Shown piece after piece: positions 7,356 through 14,908 of a stretch of DNA of 64,000 nucleotides. The stretch is taken from the NCBI GenBank assembly GCA_002366795.1, contig DFBX01000071.1, forward strand, positions 1 to 64,000. Reading direction: 5' to 3'. The notes under the pieces are model-generated. The model was not told the origin of the DNA. It ran no database searches and saw only the letters and a list, made by a program, of their open reading frames with translations. How positions within the stretch are numbered: position 1 is the stretch's first letter; every line of letters begins with the position of its first letter. Both the position numbers and the translations under genes were made by a program. Source of the DNA: Rhodobacteraceae bacterium UBA3069 (GTDB lineage: Bacteria; Pseudomonadota; Alphaproteobacteria; Rhodobacterales; Rhodobacteraceae).

Positions 7356-8102
7356 ATGCAAGCGGCGCAAACCACTGTCGATCCGTCCGAAGTCGCCAAA
7401 TTCGAGGCAATGGCCGCGGAATGGTGGGATCCGAAGGGCAAGTTCAAGCCGCTGCACATGATGAACCCATGCAGGTTGGACTATATCACGCGGCAGATCG
7501 CGGGGGAATTCGGGCGCGACCTGTCTGGCGACAAGCCTTTCGAAGGACTGCGCCTGCTGGATATCGGCTGTGGGGGCGGGCTGTTGTCGGAACCCATGGC
7601 ACGGCTTGGGGCCACCGTTGTGGGCGCGGATGCGGCGGCTGGCAATATCCCGGTGGCACAGGTCCATGCCGAACAATCGGGGCTGGATATCGACTATCGC
7701 AACATCACCGCCGAGGAAATGGCCGCAGCGGGCGAGAAATTCGACGTGGTGCTGAACATGGAAGTGGTCGAACATGTGTACGACCCGCTGGCCTATCTGA
7801 CGGCCGTGCATGATCTGCTGAAACCCGGCGGGCTGCACATCTGTTCGACCATCAATCGCAATCCGAAATCCTTTGCCGTGGCCATTCTGGGCGCGGAATA
7901 CGTGATGCGCTGGCTGCCGAAGGGCACCCATGAATGGTCGAAATTCATTACGCCGGACGAACTGTATGACCTGATCCGCAACGCGGGGCTGGACCCGGTG
8001 GACCGCAAGGGGTTCGTCTTTAACCCGATCAGCTGGCAATGGTCGATTTCCGACAGGGATCTAAGCGTGAACTACGTCACGGCCAGCATTCGCCCGGCCT
8101 AA
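7356..8102 (+). CDS. ubiG: Ubiquinone biosynthesis O-methyltransferase UbiG
   Basis: SAM-dependent enzyme that performs both O-methylations of the ubiquinone ring. 248 residues. The N-terminal FEAMAAEWWDPKGKFKPLHM and LDYI are diagnostic for UbiG; the SAM-binding motif LDIGCGGG is at about residues 68-75, followed by SEPMARLGATVVGADA and later VLNMEVVEHV and LLKPGG. The ATG at 7356 has GGAGA just upstream; in-frame ATGs at 7299 and 7344 lack good ribosome sites and lie in the promoter gap with pip. Its last codons overlap the convergent marR stop by 4 bases. Confidence 0.97.
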   Translation: MQAAQTTVDPSEVAKFEAMAAEWWDPKGKFKPLHMMNPCRLDYITRQIAGEFGRDLSGDKPFEGLRLLDIGCGGGLLSEPMARLGATVVGADAAAGNIPVAQVHAEQSGLDIDYRNITAEEMAAAGEKFDVVLNMEVVEHVYDPLAYLTAVHDLLKPGGLHICSTINRNPKSFAVAILGAEYVMRWLPKGTHEWSKFITPDELYDLIRNAGLDPVDRKGFVFNPISWQWSISDRDLSVNYVTASIRPA

Positions 8103-8542
8103 TCGTCGGCTTCCAGCTTGATCCGCAGTTCACGCAGGATCGGCAGGGCGGCGCGCACCTTGTCGTCGCCCAGTTCTGCCACCAACTCGTTTATCATCGG
8201 GGACATGGCGTCGATCGCCGCGTCACGGGCGCGGCGGCCCGCGGGGCTGATCGCAATCATCTTGCGCCGCGCATCGTCCCAATCGGGGCGGATGTGAATG
8301 TAACCGGCCCATTCCAGCTTGCTCAGCGTGTTGGTCATGGCGCCGCGCGTAACATGGAAACTTTTGGCCAGTTGCGCAGGGCTGCGTTCGTCATTTGCGC
8401 GGGCCAGATGGTTCAGAACCGAAAAATGGCTGATCTCCATCCCCTTGGGCAGCACGCGGGTCAGTCGGTTGCGCACCAGCTGGTCCGCGGTCAAAATCTC
8501 GCTGAACAGGGCGACCGCAAGGGAATTGCTACTTTCATTCAT
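8099..8542 (-). CDS. MarR-family transcriptional regulator
   Basis: 147 residues with the winged-helix layout of MarR: dimerisation helix, then HFSVLNHLARANDERSPAQL, a recognition helix HVTRGAMTNTLSKLEWAGYI, and the wing RPDWDDARRKMIAISPAGRR. Its start overlaps the stop of the nitrilase-family gene as ATGA, making it the last gene of the comF-grxC-nitrilase-marR operon. Ligand and targets cannot be read from sequence. Confidence 0.9.
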   Translation of the reverse strand: MNESSNSLAVALFSEILTADQLVRNRLTRVLPKGMEISHFSVLNHLARANDERSPAQLAKSFHVTRGAMTNTLSKLEWAGYIHIRPDWDDARRKMIAISPAGRRARDAAIDAMSPMINELVAELGDDKVRAALPILRELRIKLEADD

Positions 8543-9372
8543 GCCGGTCCGTCAAACTCCCTGTCGTGGCGCAGCGCCGCGATGCGTCCCCGCGCTTGTG
8601 CCACTTCGGACAGGTCAAGATCAATGAATGTGACGCAAGGTTCGGTGCCCGCATCAACCAGAACCTCTCCCCAAGGGTTGATGGCCATGCTGTGACCATA
8701 GGTCTGGCGGGTCTTGTCCGTGCTGGTGGGATGACTGCCGCATTGCGCCGGGGCCAGAACGAAACAGCCGGTCTCGATCGCGCGGGCGCGCAGCAGAACC
8801 TCCCAATGGGCCTTGCCGGTGACGGGCGAAAAGGCGGCTGGAACGGTCAGAATATCCGCACCCGCCTTGGCCAAGGCCCGGTGCAGATGCGGAAAGCGGA
8901 TGTCATAGCAAATGGTCATACCCAGCGTGACCTGCGGCATCCGGCCCAGAACTGCCCGCGTGCCGGGACGATAGCCAGCCGATTCGCGGTAGGTTTCGGT
9001 CGCCGAAACATCCACGTCGAACATATGGATCTTGTCATATTGCGCGGCAATAGCCCCATCCGGCCCGATCAGAAAAGAGCGGTTGGCAAAGCGCCCGTCC
9101 GCGTCATGGGTTTTCAGCGCAAGCGAGCCGATCAGCAGCCATTTGCCCGTGTCCTTGGCTTGCTGCCGCAGGGCGGCAAGGGTCGGGTCATCCGCCTGAT
9201 GGTGCAGAACCGCTTCCTGGCGCGCACGCGAACCGGACAGGCAATTCGTCACCTCGGGCGTCAGGATCAGATCGGCCCCGCCCGCCGCGGCTTGGGCCAC
9301 CATGGCTTGCGTCATCGCAAGATTGGCGACCGGATCATCACCCGAGGACATCTGCAAAAAGGCGGCGCGCAT
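8539..9372 (-). CDS. Carbon-nitrogen hydrolase (Nit1/Nit2-like, nitrilase superfamily)
   Basis: 277 residues with the superfamily triad: Glu40 in LILTPEVTN, Lys114 in QYDKIHMFD, and Cys155 in TICYDIRFPHLHRAL. The closest layout is the Nit family (deaminated glutathione amidase, or omega-amidase), where the KIHMFDVD signature is typical. Cytoplasmic. Four bases downstream of grxC and overlapping marR, so one transcript. A thiol-metabolism link through the neighbouring glutaredoxin is suggestive but not proven. Confidence 0.9.
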   Translation of the reverse strand: MRAAFLQMSSGDDPVANLAMTQAMVAQAAAGGADLILTPEVTNCLSGSRARQEAVLHHQADDPTLAALRQQAKDTGKWLLIGSLALKTHDADGRFANRSFLIGPDGAIAAQYDKIHMFDVDVSATETYRESAGYRPGTRAVLGRMPQVTLGMTICYDIRFPHLHRALAKAGADILTVPAAFSPVTGKAHWEVLLRARAIETGCFVLAPAQCGSHPTSTDKTRQTYGHSMAINPWGEVLVDAGTEPCVTFIDLDLSEVAQARGRIAALRHDREFDGPA

Positions 9373-9375
9373 GGG

Positions 9376-9633
9376 TTAACCCGCCAGCATCGCGTCCAGC
9401 TTTCCGGCACGTTCCAGCGCGTAAAGCTCGTCACAACCGCCGACATGGGTGTCACCGATGAAAATCTGCGGCACGGTGTTGTGGCCATGAGCGCGGTCCA
9501 TCATTTCGGACCGGCGTTCGGGTTGGGCCATCACGTCCACCTCGGCAAAGCTGACACCCTTCTTGGTCAGCAGGCGTTTGGCGGCGTGGCAAAAGCCACA
9601 GATCGGTGTGGTATAAAGTTCGACAGTTTGCAT
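9376..9633 (-). CDS. grxC: Glutaredoxin 3 (GrxC)
   Basis: Glutathione-dependent disulfide reductase. 85 residues: MQTVELYTTPICGFCHAAKR gives the redox pair Cys12-Gly-Phe-Cys15, a variant of the usual CPYC. TVPQIFIGDTHVGGCDEL carries the cis-Pro and glutathione-binding GGCD. Sits between comF and the nitrilase-family gene on one strand. Confidence 0.95.
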   Translation of the reverse strand: MQTVELYTTPICGFCHAAKRLLTKKGVSFAEVDVMAQPERRSEMMDRAHGHNTVPQIFIGDTHVGGCDELYALERAGKLDAMLAG

Positions 9634-9671
9634 TGCGTTTCCTTGGGTTGCTTGGCGCTATTCCAAGTGAT

Positions 9672-10394
9672 TTAGGCGTCCTTTGCAACGCGCGCCAGTG
9701 TCACAACCGAAACTCCTGTCGCGCCGGCACTCAAACACGCTTCTGTCGCGGCGGCCAAAGTCGCGCCAGAGGTCATCACGTCATCGACCAAAAGCACCTG
9801 CCGCCCGATCAGCCGTCGCCTGCGCTTCGGATGCACGGTGATCGCATCCGCCATGGTTTCAAACCGTTCCTCGCGGGTCCTGCCCTCAAGCGGGACAGTG
9901 CGGCGCGGACGTTGCAGCAGGTCGGGGCACCATGGCATTGCAACCTCGTCGGCCAGCGCGCCGGCCAGAAGGGCGGACTGGTTGAACCGCCGCTTCAACA
10001 TCCGCAACCAATGCAGCGGGATCGGCGCGATCAACATCTTTTCCTGCAAAATGGGCCGCGCGGCACGCGCCATCCATGCCGCGGCGGGGCGCACGATATC
10101 GTGACGGTCCCCATGCTTCAACGCCAGCACCAGCTTGCGCCCGTTGTCGCGGTACACCATTGCCGCGCGGCCCCTGCCCCATGGGCGCGGCAGGGTCAGG
10201 CAGTCGTCGCACAGCACGGTTTCATCCGTTTCTGCCCCCGGCAAAGGCAAGCCGCAGCAATCGCAAACCAGCCCCCCGGTGAATGGCGTTTCGCGCCAGC
10301 ATTCGCCGCACAATCCAAACTCGCTGTCCACGGTATCGCCGCAGGACAGGCAGCGCGGGGGGTAGACCATCCGCAGCGCGGTTTGTAATGGCAT
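9672..10394 (-). CDS. ComF-family phosphoribosyltransferase-like protein
   Basis: 240 residues. The N-terminus has zinc-finger-like cysteines (RCLSCGD, LCGECW, CDCCGLPLPG, CDDCL); the C-terminus has the PRPP-loop motif VLLVDDVMTSGATL, and NQSALLAGAL lies between. In Bacillus and Haemophilus ComF serves DNA uptake; in most bacteria the role is unclear. First gene of the comF-grxC-nitrilase-marR operon, divergent from the methyltransferase-like gene at 10417. Confidence 0.9.
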   Translation of the reverse strand: MPLQTALRMVYPPRCLSCGDTVDSEFGLCGECWRETPFTGGLVCDCCGLPLPGAETDETVLCDDCLTLPRPWGRGRAAMVYRDNGRKLVLALKHGDRHDIVRPAAAWMARAARPILQEKMLIAPIPLHWLRMLKRRFNQSALLAGALADEVAMPWCPDLLQRPRRTVPLEGRTREERFETMADAITVHPKRRRRLIGRQVLLVDDVMTSGATLAAATEACLSAGATGVSVVTLARVAKDA

Positions 10395-10416
10395 GGGAAC
10401 CTCCTATCCTTGGACC

Positions 10417-11247
10417 ATGAGTAAAATGGCAAACGCACCAACCCTCACCGACCGGACAGCATTGCAGCGCAACCGTGACCGCGCCCTGCGCGATCCCGCA
10501 TTGTTCCTGCATGACGCCGCCGCCGAGGAACTTCAGCATCGCCTGAGCATGGTTAACAGGACGTTTAATTCCCCCGTGCTCATCAGCGGTTTCCCCGGTT
10601 TCTGGGGTGATTTCCTGCCCGGTGCCACCCATGTCGCGGATGACGAGGTATTGGCACTGGAAAGCCAGGCCCACGATCTGGTGATTCACGCGATGTCGCT
10701 GCATTGGGCCAACGATCCGGTCGGTCAGTTGATTCAGGCCCGCCGAGCATTGCGGCCCGACGGGTTGTTTCTGTCGGTGGCATTCGGCGGGCAAACCCTG
10801 AGCGAGTTGCGGGTCGCCATGGCGACCGCCGAGGCCGAGGTGACCGGCGGGTTGTCGCCGCGAGTCGCGCCCATGGCCGAAATTCGCGAGATGGGCGGGC
10901 TGCTGCAACGTGCGGGGCTGGCTTTGCCAGTGGCCGACGCCCTGCCCTTTACCGTAACCTATACCAGCCCCCTGCACCTGATGCGCGAGCTGCGCCAGAT
11001 GGGGGAAAACAACGCGCTTGCAGATCGCCTGCGCCGCCCGACCCGCCGCGCGGTGATCCTGCGCGCCGCCGAAATCTATACTCAAACGCACGCAGGCGAC
11101 GACAACCGCATCCCTGCCACGTTCGAAATGATTTTTCTATCCGGCTGGGCGCCAGATGACAGCCAACCCCAGCCATTGCGCCCCGGGTCGGCCACGGCAC
11201 GGCTGGCAGATGCGCTGAATGCGCGCGAAACCAAGCTGGATGATTGA
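10417..11247 (+). CDS. SAM-methyltransferase-like protein, NDUFAF5/BioC relative
   Basis: 276 residues from ATG 10417; an ATG 9 bases later is also possible. The segment DLVIHAMSLHWANDPVGQLIQARRALRPDGLFLSV is typical of BioC/NDUFAF5-like class I methyltransferases, and an N-terminal DRTALQRNRDRALRDPALFLHDAAAEEL is also seen in that group. The SAM-binding motif I is unusual: where one expects a glycine-rich DxGxGxG, this protein has LISGFPGFWGDFLPG. NDUFAF5, the mitochondrial relative, acts on complex I as an arginine hydroxylase rather than a methyltransferase, so a complex I maturation role is a reasonable inference. Upstream of hemH and probably co-transcribed (68-base gap). Confidence 0.75.
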   Translation: MSKMANAPTLTDRTALQRNRDRALRDPALFLHDAAAEELQHRLSMVNRTFNSPVLISGFPGFWGDFLPGATHVADDEVLALESQAHDLVIHAMSLHWANDPVGQLIQARRALRPDGLFLSVAFGGQTLSELRVAMATAEAEVTGGLSPRVAPMAEIREMGGLLQRAGLALPVADALPFTVTYTSPLHLMRELRQMGENNALADRLRRPTRRAVILRAAEIYTQTHAGDDNRIPATFEMIFLSGWAPDDSQPQPLRPGSATARLADALNARETKLDD

Positions 11248-11315
11248 CGCGGGGCTTCAAACCTCTATGTCCGGGGAAACCCATTCAGGACAGACAATAT
11301 AAAAGGAAGCCTAGG

Positions 11316-12371
11316 ATGACCGAAACGATCCAGGCCACCCGCCCCGAACACGCCCCTGCGGATCACCCCAAGGTGCCCGCGCAAAAGATTGGCGTGCTGC
11401 TGGCGAACCTCGGCACACCCGACAATTACGATTACTGGTCGATGCGCCGCTACCTGAATGAATTCCTGTCCGACAAGCGGGTGATCGACATCGCCTCTTG
11501 GAAATGGCAGCCGCTTTTGCAGTTGATCATCCTGACCAAGCGCCCCTTCACCAGCGGCGCGAATTACAAATCCATCTGGAATCACGAACAGGGCGAAAGC
11601 CCGCTGATGACGATCACCAAGGACCAGACCGCCGCTATGACAACGGCGATGAAGGCCCGTTACGGCGATCAGGTCATGGTTGATTTCTGCATGCGCTACG
11701 GCAACCCTTCGACTGCATCCAAGGTGCGTAAGATGGTCGAGGCTGGCTGCCAAAAAATCCTGTTCGTGCCGCTGTATCCGCAGCAAGCTGGCGCGACTTC
11801 GGCCACGGCGAATGATGAATTCTTCCGCGCCCTGATGAAGGAAAAGTGGCAACCCGCCGTGCGGACCATCCCGCCCTATTTCGACCATCCGCTGTATATC
11901 GAGGCCTTGGCGAAATCGGTCGAGGAGGCCTATGCTGGGCTAGAGGAAAAGCCCGATATGCTGGTCTGTTCTTACCACGGGATGCCCAAGCGATATCTGA
12001 TGGAGGGCGACCCCTATCATTGCCAGTGTCAGAAAAACACGCGCCTGCTGAAAGAGCGCTTGGGGTGGGATGACACGCAAATCACCACCACTTTCCAGTC
12101 CGTGTTCGGGCGCGAGGAATGGCTGAAGCCCTATACCGTGGATCACGTCGCCGACCTAGCCCGCGAGGGAAAGAAAAAGATCGCCGTTATCGCCCCCGCC
12201 TTCAGCGCCGATTGCATCGAAACGCTGGAAGAGATCAACGAGGAAATCGCGGAAAGTTTCGAACATGCCGACGGCGAGCAGTTCACCTACATCCCCTGCC
12301 TGAACGACCAGCCCGCCCATATTGAGACACTGGTCGCCATCATCGAAAACGAACTGCGCGGCTGGATCTAA
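11316..12371 (+). CDS. hemH: Ferrochelatase
   Basis: Inserts Fe2+ into protoporphyrin IX, the last step of haem synthesis, at the inner face of the membrane. 351 residues from ATG 11316, with AGGAAG just upstream. Hallmarks: IGVLLANLGTPDNYDYWSMRRYLNEFLSDKRV, the active-site CSYHGMPKRYLMEGDPYHCQC, and FQSVFGREEWLKPYT. HemJ, the step before it, is also in this window at 44585. Followed after 37 bases by a perfect 10-bp inverted repeat. Confidence 0.97.
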   Translation: MTETIQATRPEHAPADHPKVPAQKIGVLLANLGTPDNYDYWSMRRYLNEFLSDKRVIDIASWKWQPLLQLIILTKRPFTSGANYKSIWNHEQGESPLMTITKDQTAAMTTAMKARYGDQVMVDFCMRYGNPSTASKVRKMVEAGCQKILFVPLYPQQAGATSATANDEFFRALMKEKWQPAVRTIPPYFDHPLYIEALAKSVEEAYAGLEEKPDMLVCSYHGMPKRYLMEGDPYHCQCQKNTRLLKERLGWDDTQITTTFQSVFGREEWLKPYTVDHVADLAREGKKKIAVIAPAFSADCIETLEEINEEIAESFEHADGEQFTYIPCLNDQPAHIETLVAIIENELRGWI

Positions 12372-12408
12372 GTCGGCCTGAACAGCATCAGCCAGACATG
12401 CCCGGATT

Positions 12409-12436
12409 GGCGGATTGGTCATGCGCCCAATCCGCC
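12409..12436. other. Perfect 10-bp inverted repeat after hemH, possible transcription end
   Basis: GGCGGATTGG, an 8-base loop, CCAATCCGCC. No T-run follows on either strand, so it is not a standard intrinsic terminator; it may stabilise the 3' end of the hemH mRNA. The rest of 12372-12594 shows no gene that I can support. Confidence 0.45.
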
Positions 12437-12594
12437 GCATCCATCCGCGCCAAACCGCAGGACGGGAATTGCACGCCGATCACGCGATCCAATCGGACAG
12501 CGTTCATTCTGGCAATTCAGATCAGCCCTTAGGCACCGAAAAGCATCATTCTTTTCATCGCGCACGCATTAAAATCAATACTTCACGCAAAACA

Positions 12595-12622
12595 AAAAGG
12601 CGGTGGAAACCCACCGCCTTTT
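12595..12622 (-). terminator. Rho-independent terminator of the 61-aa gene
   Basis: A perfect 12-bp stem (AAAAGGCGGTGG with CCACCGCCTTTT) closes on a 4-base loop and continues on the minus strand into TGTTTTGCG. It starts 26 bases after the stop of the minus-strand gene and could also act for plus-strand readthrough from hemH. Confidence 0.85.
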
Positions 12623-12648
12623 CCATTTTCTATTGCCAGTCGACTGGA

Positions 12649-12834
12649 TTAGTCGGCTGCAACAACTGCTGCCACAACTGCCAGAAGCAGCAGGGGAACC
12701 AAGATGTTACCAGCGGACGAGCTGGATGCTTCTTCCACGATCACGGGAGCTTCCATCACGGGCTCGGCATAGTTGCCGGCAAATGCGGTCGAAGCAGCAG
12801 CGGTCAGAGCAGCGGCGAGAACGAGTTTCTTCAT
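12649..12834 (-). CDS. Small secreted or membrane-anchored protein, 61 residues, unknown function
   Basis: The ATG at 12834 has a strong GGAGG seven bases before. The product begins MKKLVLAAALTAAASTAFAG, a clear Sec signal peptide with an AFA-G cleavage site. A short Glu/Ser-rich linker (EAPVIVEEASSSS) leads to a C-terminal hydrophobic helix (NILVPLLLLAVVAAVVA) ending in Asp. After cleavage about 42 residues would remain, anchored by that helix. With its own terminator and ribosome site it is surely expressed. I do not know its role; similar short peptides in the Rhodobacterales are uncharacterised. Confidence 0.8.
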   Translation of the reverse strand: MKKLVLAAALTAAASTAFAGNYAEPVMEAPVIVEEASSSSAGNILVPLLLLAVVAAVVAAD

Positions 12835-12981
12835 AATATCCTCCAGATGTTCGCTTGGCGTCATACCTTTTTGGTGACGACAAGCATCCAAGACTTAACC
12901 TCGTAGTTTGGATAAAGCAGCAATCAGATGCAATTGCAAACCCAAGTTAACCGAGGCCCAGCGCGTCCGCTGGAAATGTCG

Positions 12982-13581
12982 TCAAATAAGCAACACTTGG
13001 GTTCCCACCGAGGTCATGCCGTAAAGTTGGGCGATATGCTCGTTATAAAGACCGATGCAGCCGTTGGACGAACGGCGGCCAATCTTGCGCGTGTCGTGGG
13101 TGCCGTGGATACGGTAATAGGTCCAGCCCAGATACAGCGCATGAGTGCCCAAGGGGTTATCCGGCCCCGGGCCTACATAGTCCGGCCATTCCGGATTGCG
13201 CTTTTTCATCGACGGCGTCGGGCGCCATTCCGGCCCTTCGACCTTGCGCACGACCGACGTGCGACCACGGCGGGTCAGATCCTCGGTCAGCGGCACCGAG
13301 GACGGGTACAGGTTATAGGTGCCGTCTTCGGACCAGAAATGCAGCGCGCGGCTGTCGATATCGACCAGAATCGCACCTTTGTTCAGATCGCTGAAATAGG
13401 GCTGCCATTCCAGCATGCGGAAGGACGAGATATTACGGCGGACGGCTTGGCTCAGGTCGCGCTCGACCTCGACCGTGCCAGCACCGTTCACGTCCTGCGC
13501 GATGGCGGGCGCCGCCAACAAGGATGCACCACCGGCGATAAAGGCGCGGCGGCTGAAGCCGTTCTTGAAATCATGTGTCAT
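12982..13581 (-). CDS. L,D-transpeptidase (YkuD family) with a Tat signal
   Basis: Cross-links or edits peptidoglycan stem peptides in the periplasm. 199 residues. The N-terminus NGFSRRAFIAGGASLLAAPA is a twin-arginine signal. The YkuD domain follows, with HGTHDTRKIGRRSSNGCIGL giving His159 and catalytic Cys175. The usual SHGC is here SNGC. A start at ATG 13581 has GGAGA upstream; the frame is open for 24 more codons. Divergent from the CAP-domain lipoprotein gene across 172 bases. Confidence 0.9.
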   Translation of the reverse strand: MTHDFKNGFSRRAFIAGGASLLAAPAIAQDVNGAGTVEVERDLSQAVRRNISSFRMLEWQPYFSDLNKGAILVDIDSRALHFWSEDGTYNLYPSSVPLTEDLTRRGRTSVVRKVEGPEWRPTPSMKKRNPEWPDYVGPGPDNPLGTHALYLGWTYYRIHGTHDTRKIGRRSSNGCIGLYNEHIAQLYGMTSVGTQVLLI

Positions 13582-13753
13582 TGTTGTCTCCGAGGGTCTG
13601 CTTCCCCAACATCGCGTGCATAATATGGCGCGAAAGCCGCAGTCGCAAATCAAACCGATGTGTTCCGCCAGATCACGCCGATGTGGGTTTGATTAGCAAC
13701 GCAAGCCGCGATAGATGATTGTGAAACACTAAATAACAGGGCGGCACAGTGAT

Positions 13754-14263
13754 ATGGCACGTTTGATTGGTCTTCTTGCATCGGCTCTTTTCCTATTGGC
13801 GGCCTGCGCCGAACCAACGCCGACCATGGGGCCGGACGGCAAACCCCTGCCCCGCCGTTACCGGATCAACGCTGCAAATTCGGGCAAGATCGAATACCGG
13901 ATGCTGGATTCGGTTAACTCGCTTCGTGCTGCCGCCGGTGCGCCGCCTGTCGCGCTTGATGCCAAGCTGAACGCCGCCGCCGCCACCCATTCGCGCGATA
14001 TGTCGGCGCAGAACCGACCGTGGCACTTCGGATCTGACGGCTCGTCCCCGATCGACCGTGTGCGCCGCGTCGGATACGAGGGGCACCTGGTCGGCGAAGC
14101 CATTTCCGAAACCTACGAGACCGAGGTCGAAACCCTGTCCGCATGGATGGAGGATGATCCCTCGCGCCGCGTGATTCTTGACAAAAGCGCCGCGAAAATG
14201 GGCTTTTCGTGGTTCCAAGAGGCAAACGGCAAGATCTGGTGGACGCTGGTGATGGGTGGCTGA
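13754..14263 (+). CDS. CAP-domain (SCP/PR-1) lipoprotein
   Basis: 169 residues. The start MARLIGLLASALFLLAACAE is a lipoprotein signal with lipobox LAAC (Cys18). The CAP fold is shown by LDSVNSLRAAAGAPPVALDAKLN, ATHSRDMSAQNRPWHF, GEAISETYETEV and MGFSWFQEANGKIWWTLVMG. Bacterial CAP proteins are often linked to the envelope, but the activity is generally unknown. Flanked by two L,D-transpeptidase genes, which supports an envelope role. Confidence 0.88.
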   Translation: MARLIGLLASALFLLAACAEPTPTMGPDGKPLPRRYRINAANSGKIEYRMLDSVNSLRAAAGAPPVALDAKLNAAAATHSRDMSAQNRPWHFGSDGSSPIDRVRRVGYEGHLVGEAISETYETEVETLSAWMEDDPSRRVILDKSAAKMGFSWFQEANGKIWWTLVMGG

Positions 14264-14288
14264 CCGCAAAATCACATGCAACAACAAC

Positions 14289-14317
14289 GGCCCCGCCGTA
14301 TCGGTCGGGGCCTTTTT
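14289..14317 (+). terminator. Rho-independent terminator of the CAP-domain gene
   Basis: GGCCCCG at 14289-14295 pairs with CGGGGCC at 14306-14312, with a small inner CCG/CGG pairing, and five T follow. It lies 26 bases after the stop and just before the end of the convergent L,D-transpeptidase gene. Confidence 0.8.
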
Positions 14318-14335
14318 CATGCGCTACCGCATTGA

Positions 14336-14830
14336 TCAGGGATAAATCGTGATCGGGGTGCCATCACGCACCATGGCATAGATACGTTCAATCTCGCGGT
14401 TGGAAACGGCAATACAACCCGCTGTCCAGTCGCGCGGTGCATCCTCGTACTTCTTCGGCTTGCCGTGGATGAAAATATCGCCACCCGGCGTCTTGCCCTG
14501 AGTCGAGGCATAGGCGCGATCTTGGTGGTTCGGGTATGAGATACCAACAGACAGGTGGAACTCGCTGTTCGGATTGCGGCGATCGATGACATATTGCCCT
14601 TCGGGCGTGCGCCCGTCGCCTTCGAACTGCTTATGGCCCTGCGGCGCGAAACCAAGGCCGATATCGTAACCCTTCAGCGTCTTTTGGTGATGCATCAGAT
14701 ACATCTTGCGGGCGCTTTTATCGATGATGACGCGCGTCACCTCGGGGCCATTATAAGTTTTGAACTTCGACGCGCAGCCCGCAAGGGAAAGCGCCGCGAA
14801 AATCACGAATAGAACGCGCAGAAATCGCAT
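14336..14830 (-). CDS. L,D-transpeptidase family lipoprotein (YafK/ErfK-like)
   Basis: 164 residues. MRFLRVLFVIFAALSLAGCA is a lipoprotein signal with Cys19. The YkuD catalytic part reads GDIFIHGKPKKYEDAPRDW then TAGCIAVSN, with His122 and Cys139. The DWTAGCIAV form is that of the YafK-like subgroup. Convergent with the CAP-domain lipoprotein. Whether it makes cross-links or cleaves a lipoprotein linkage (as reported for some family members) cannot be told from sequence. Confidence 0.88.
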   Translation of the reverse strand: MRFLRVLFVIFAALSLAGCASKFKTYNGPEVTRVIIDKSARKMYLMHHQKTLKGYDIGLGFAPQGHKQFEGDGRTPEGQYVIDRRNPNSEFHLSVGISYPNHQDRAYASTQGKTPGGDIFIHGKPKKYEDAPRDWTAGCIAVSNREIERIYAMVRDGTPITIYP

Positions 14831-14908
14831 GGGTTTGCCTGTTTTTCACTGTCCGTTTTACCGCTGCATACTATTTTTTGCGTACAAAAGGTAGAGGGTA
14901 AGCGCGCC

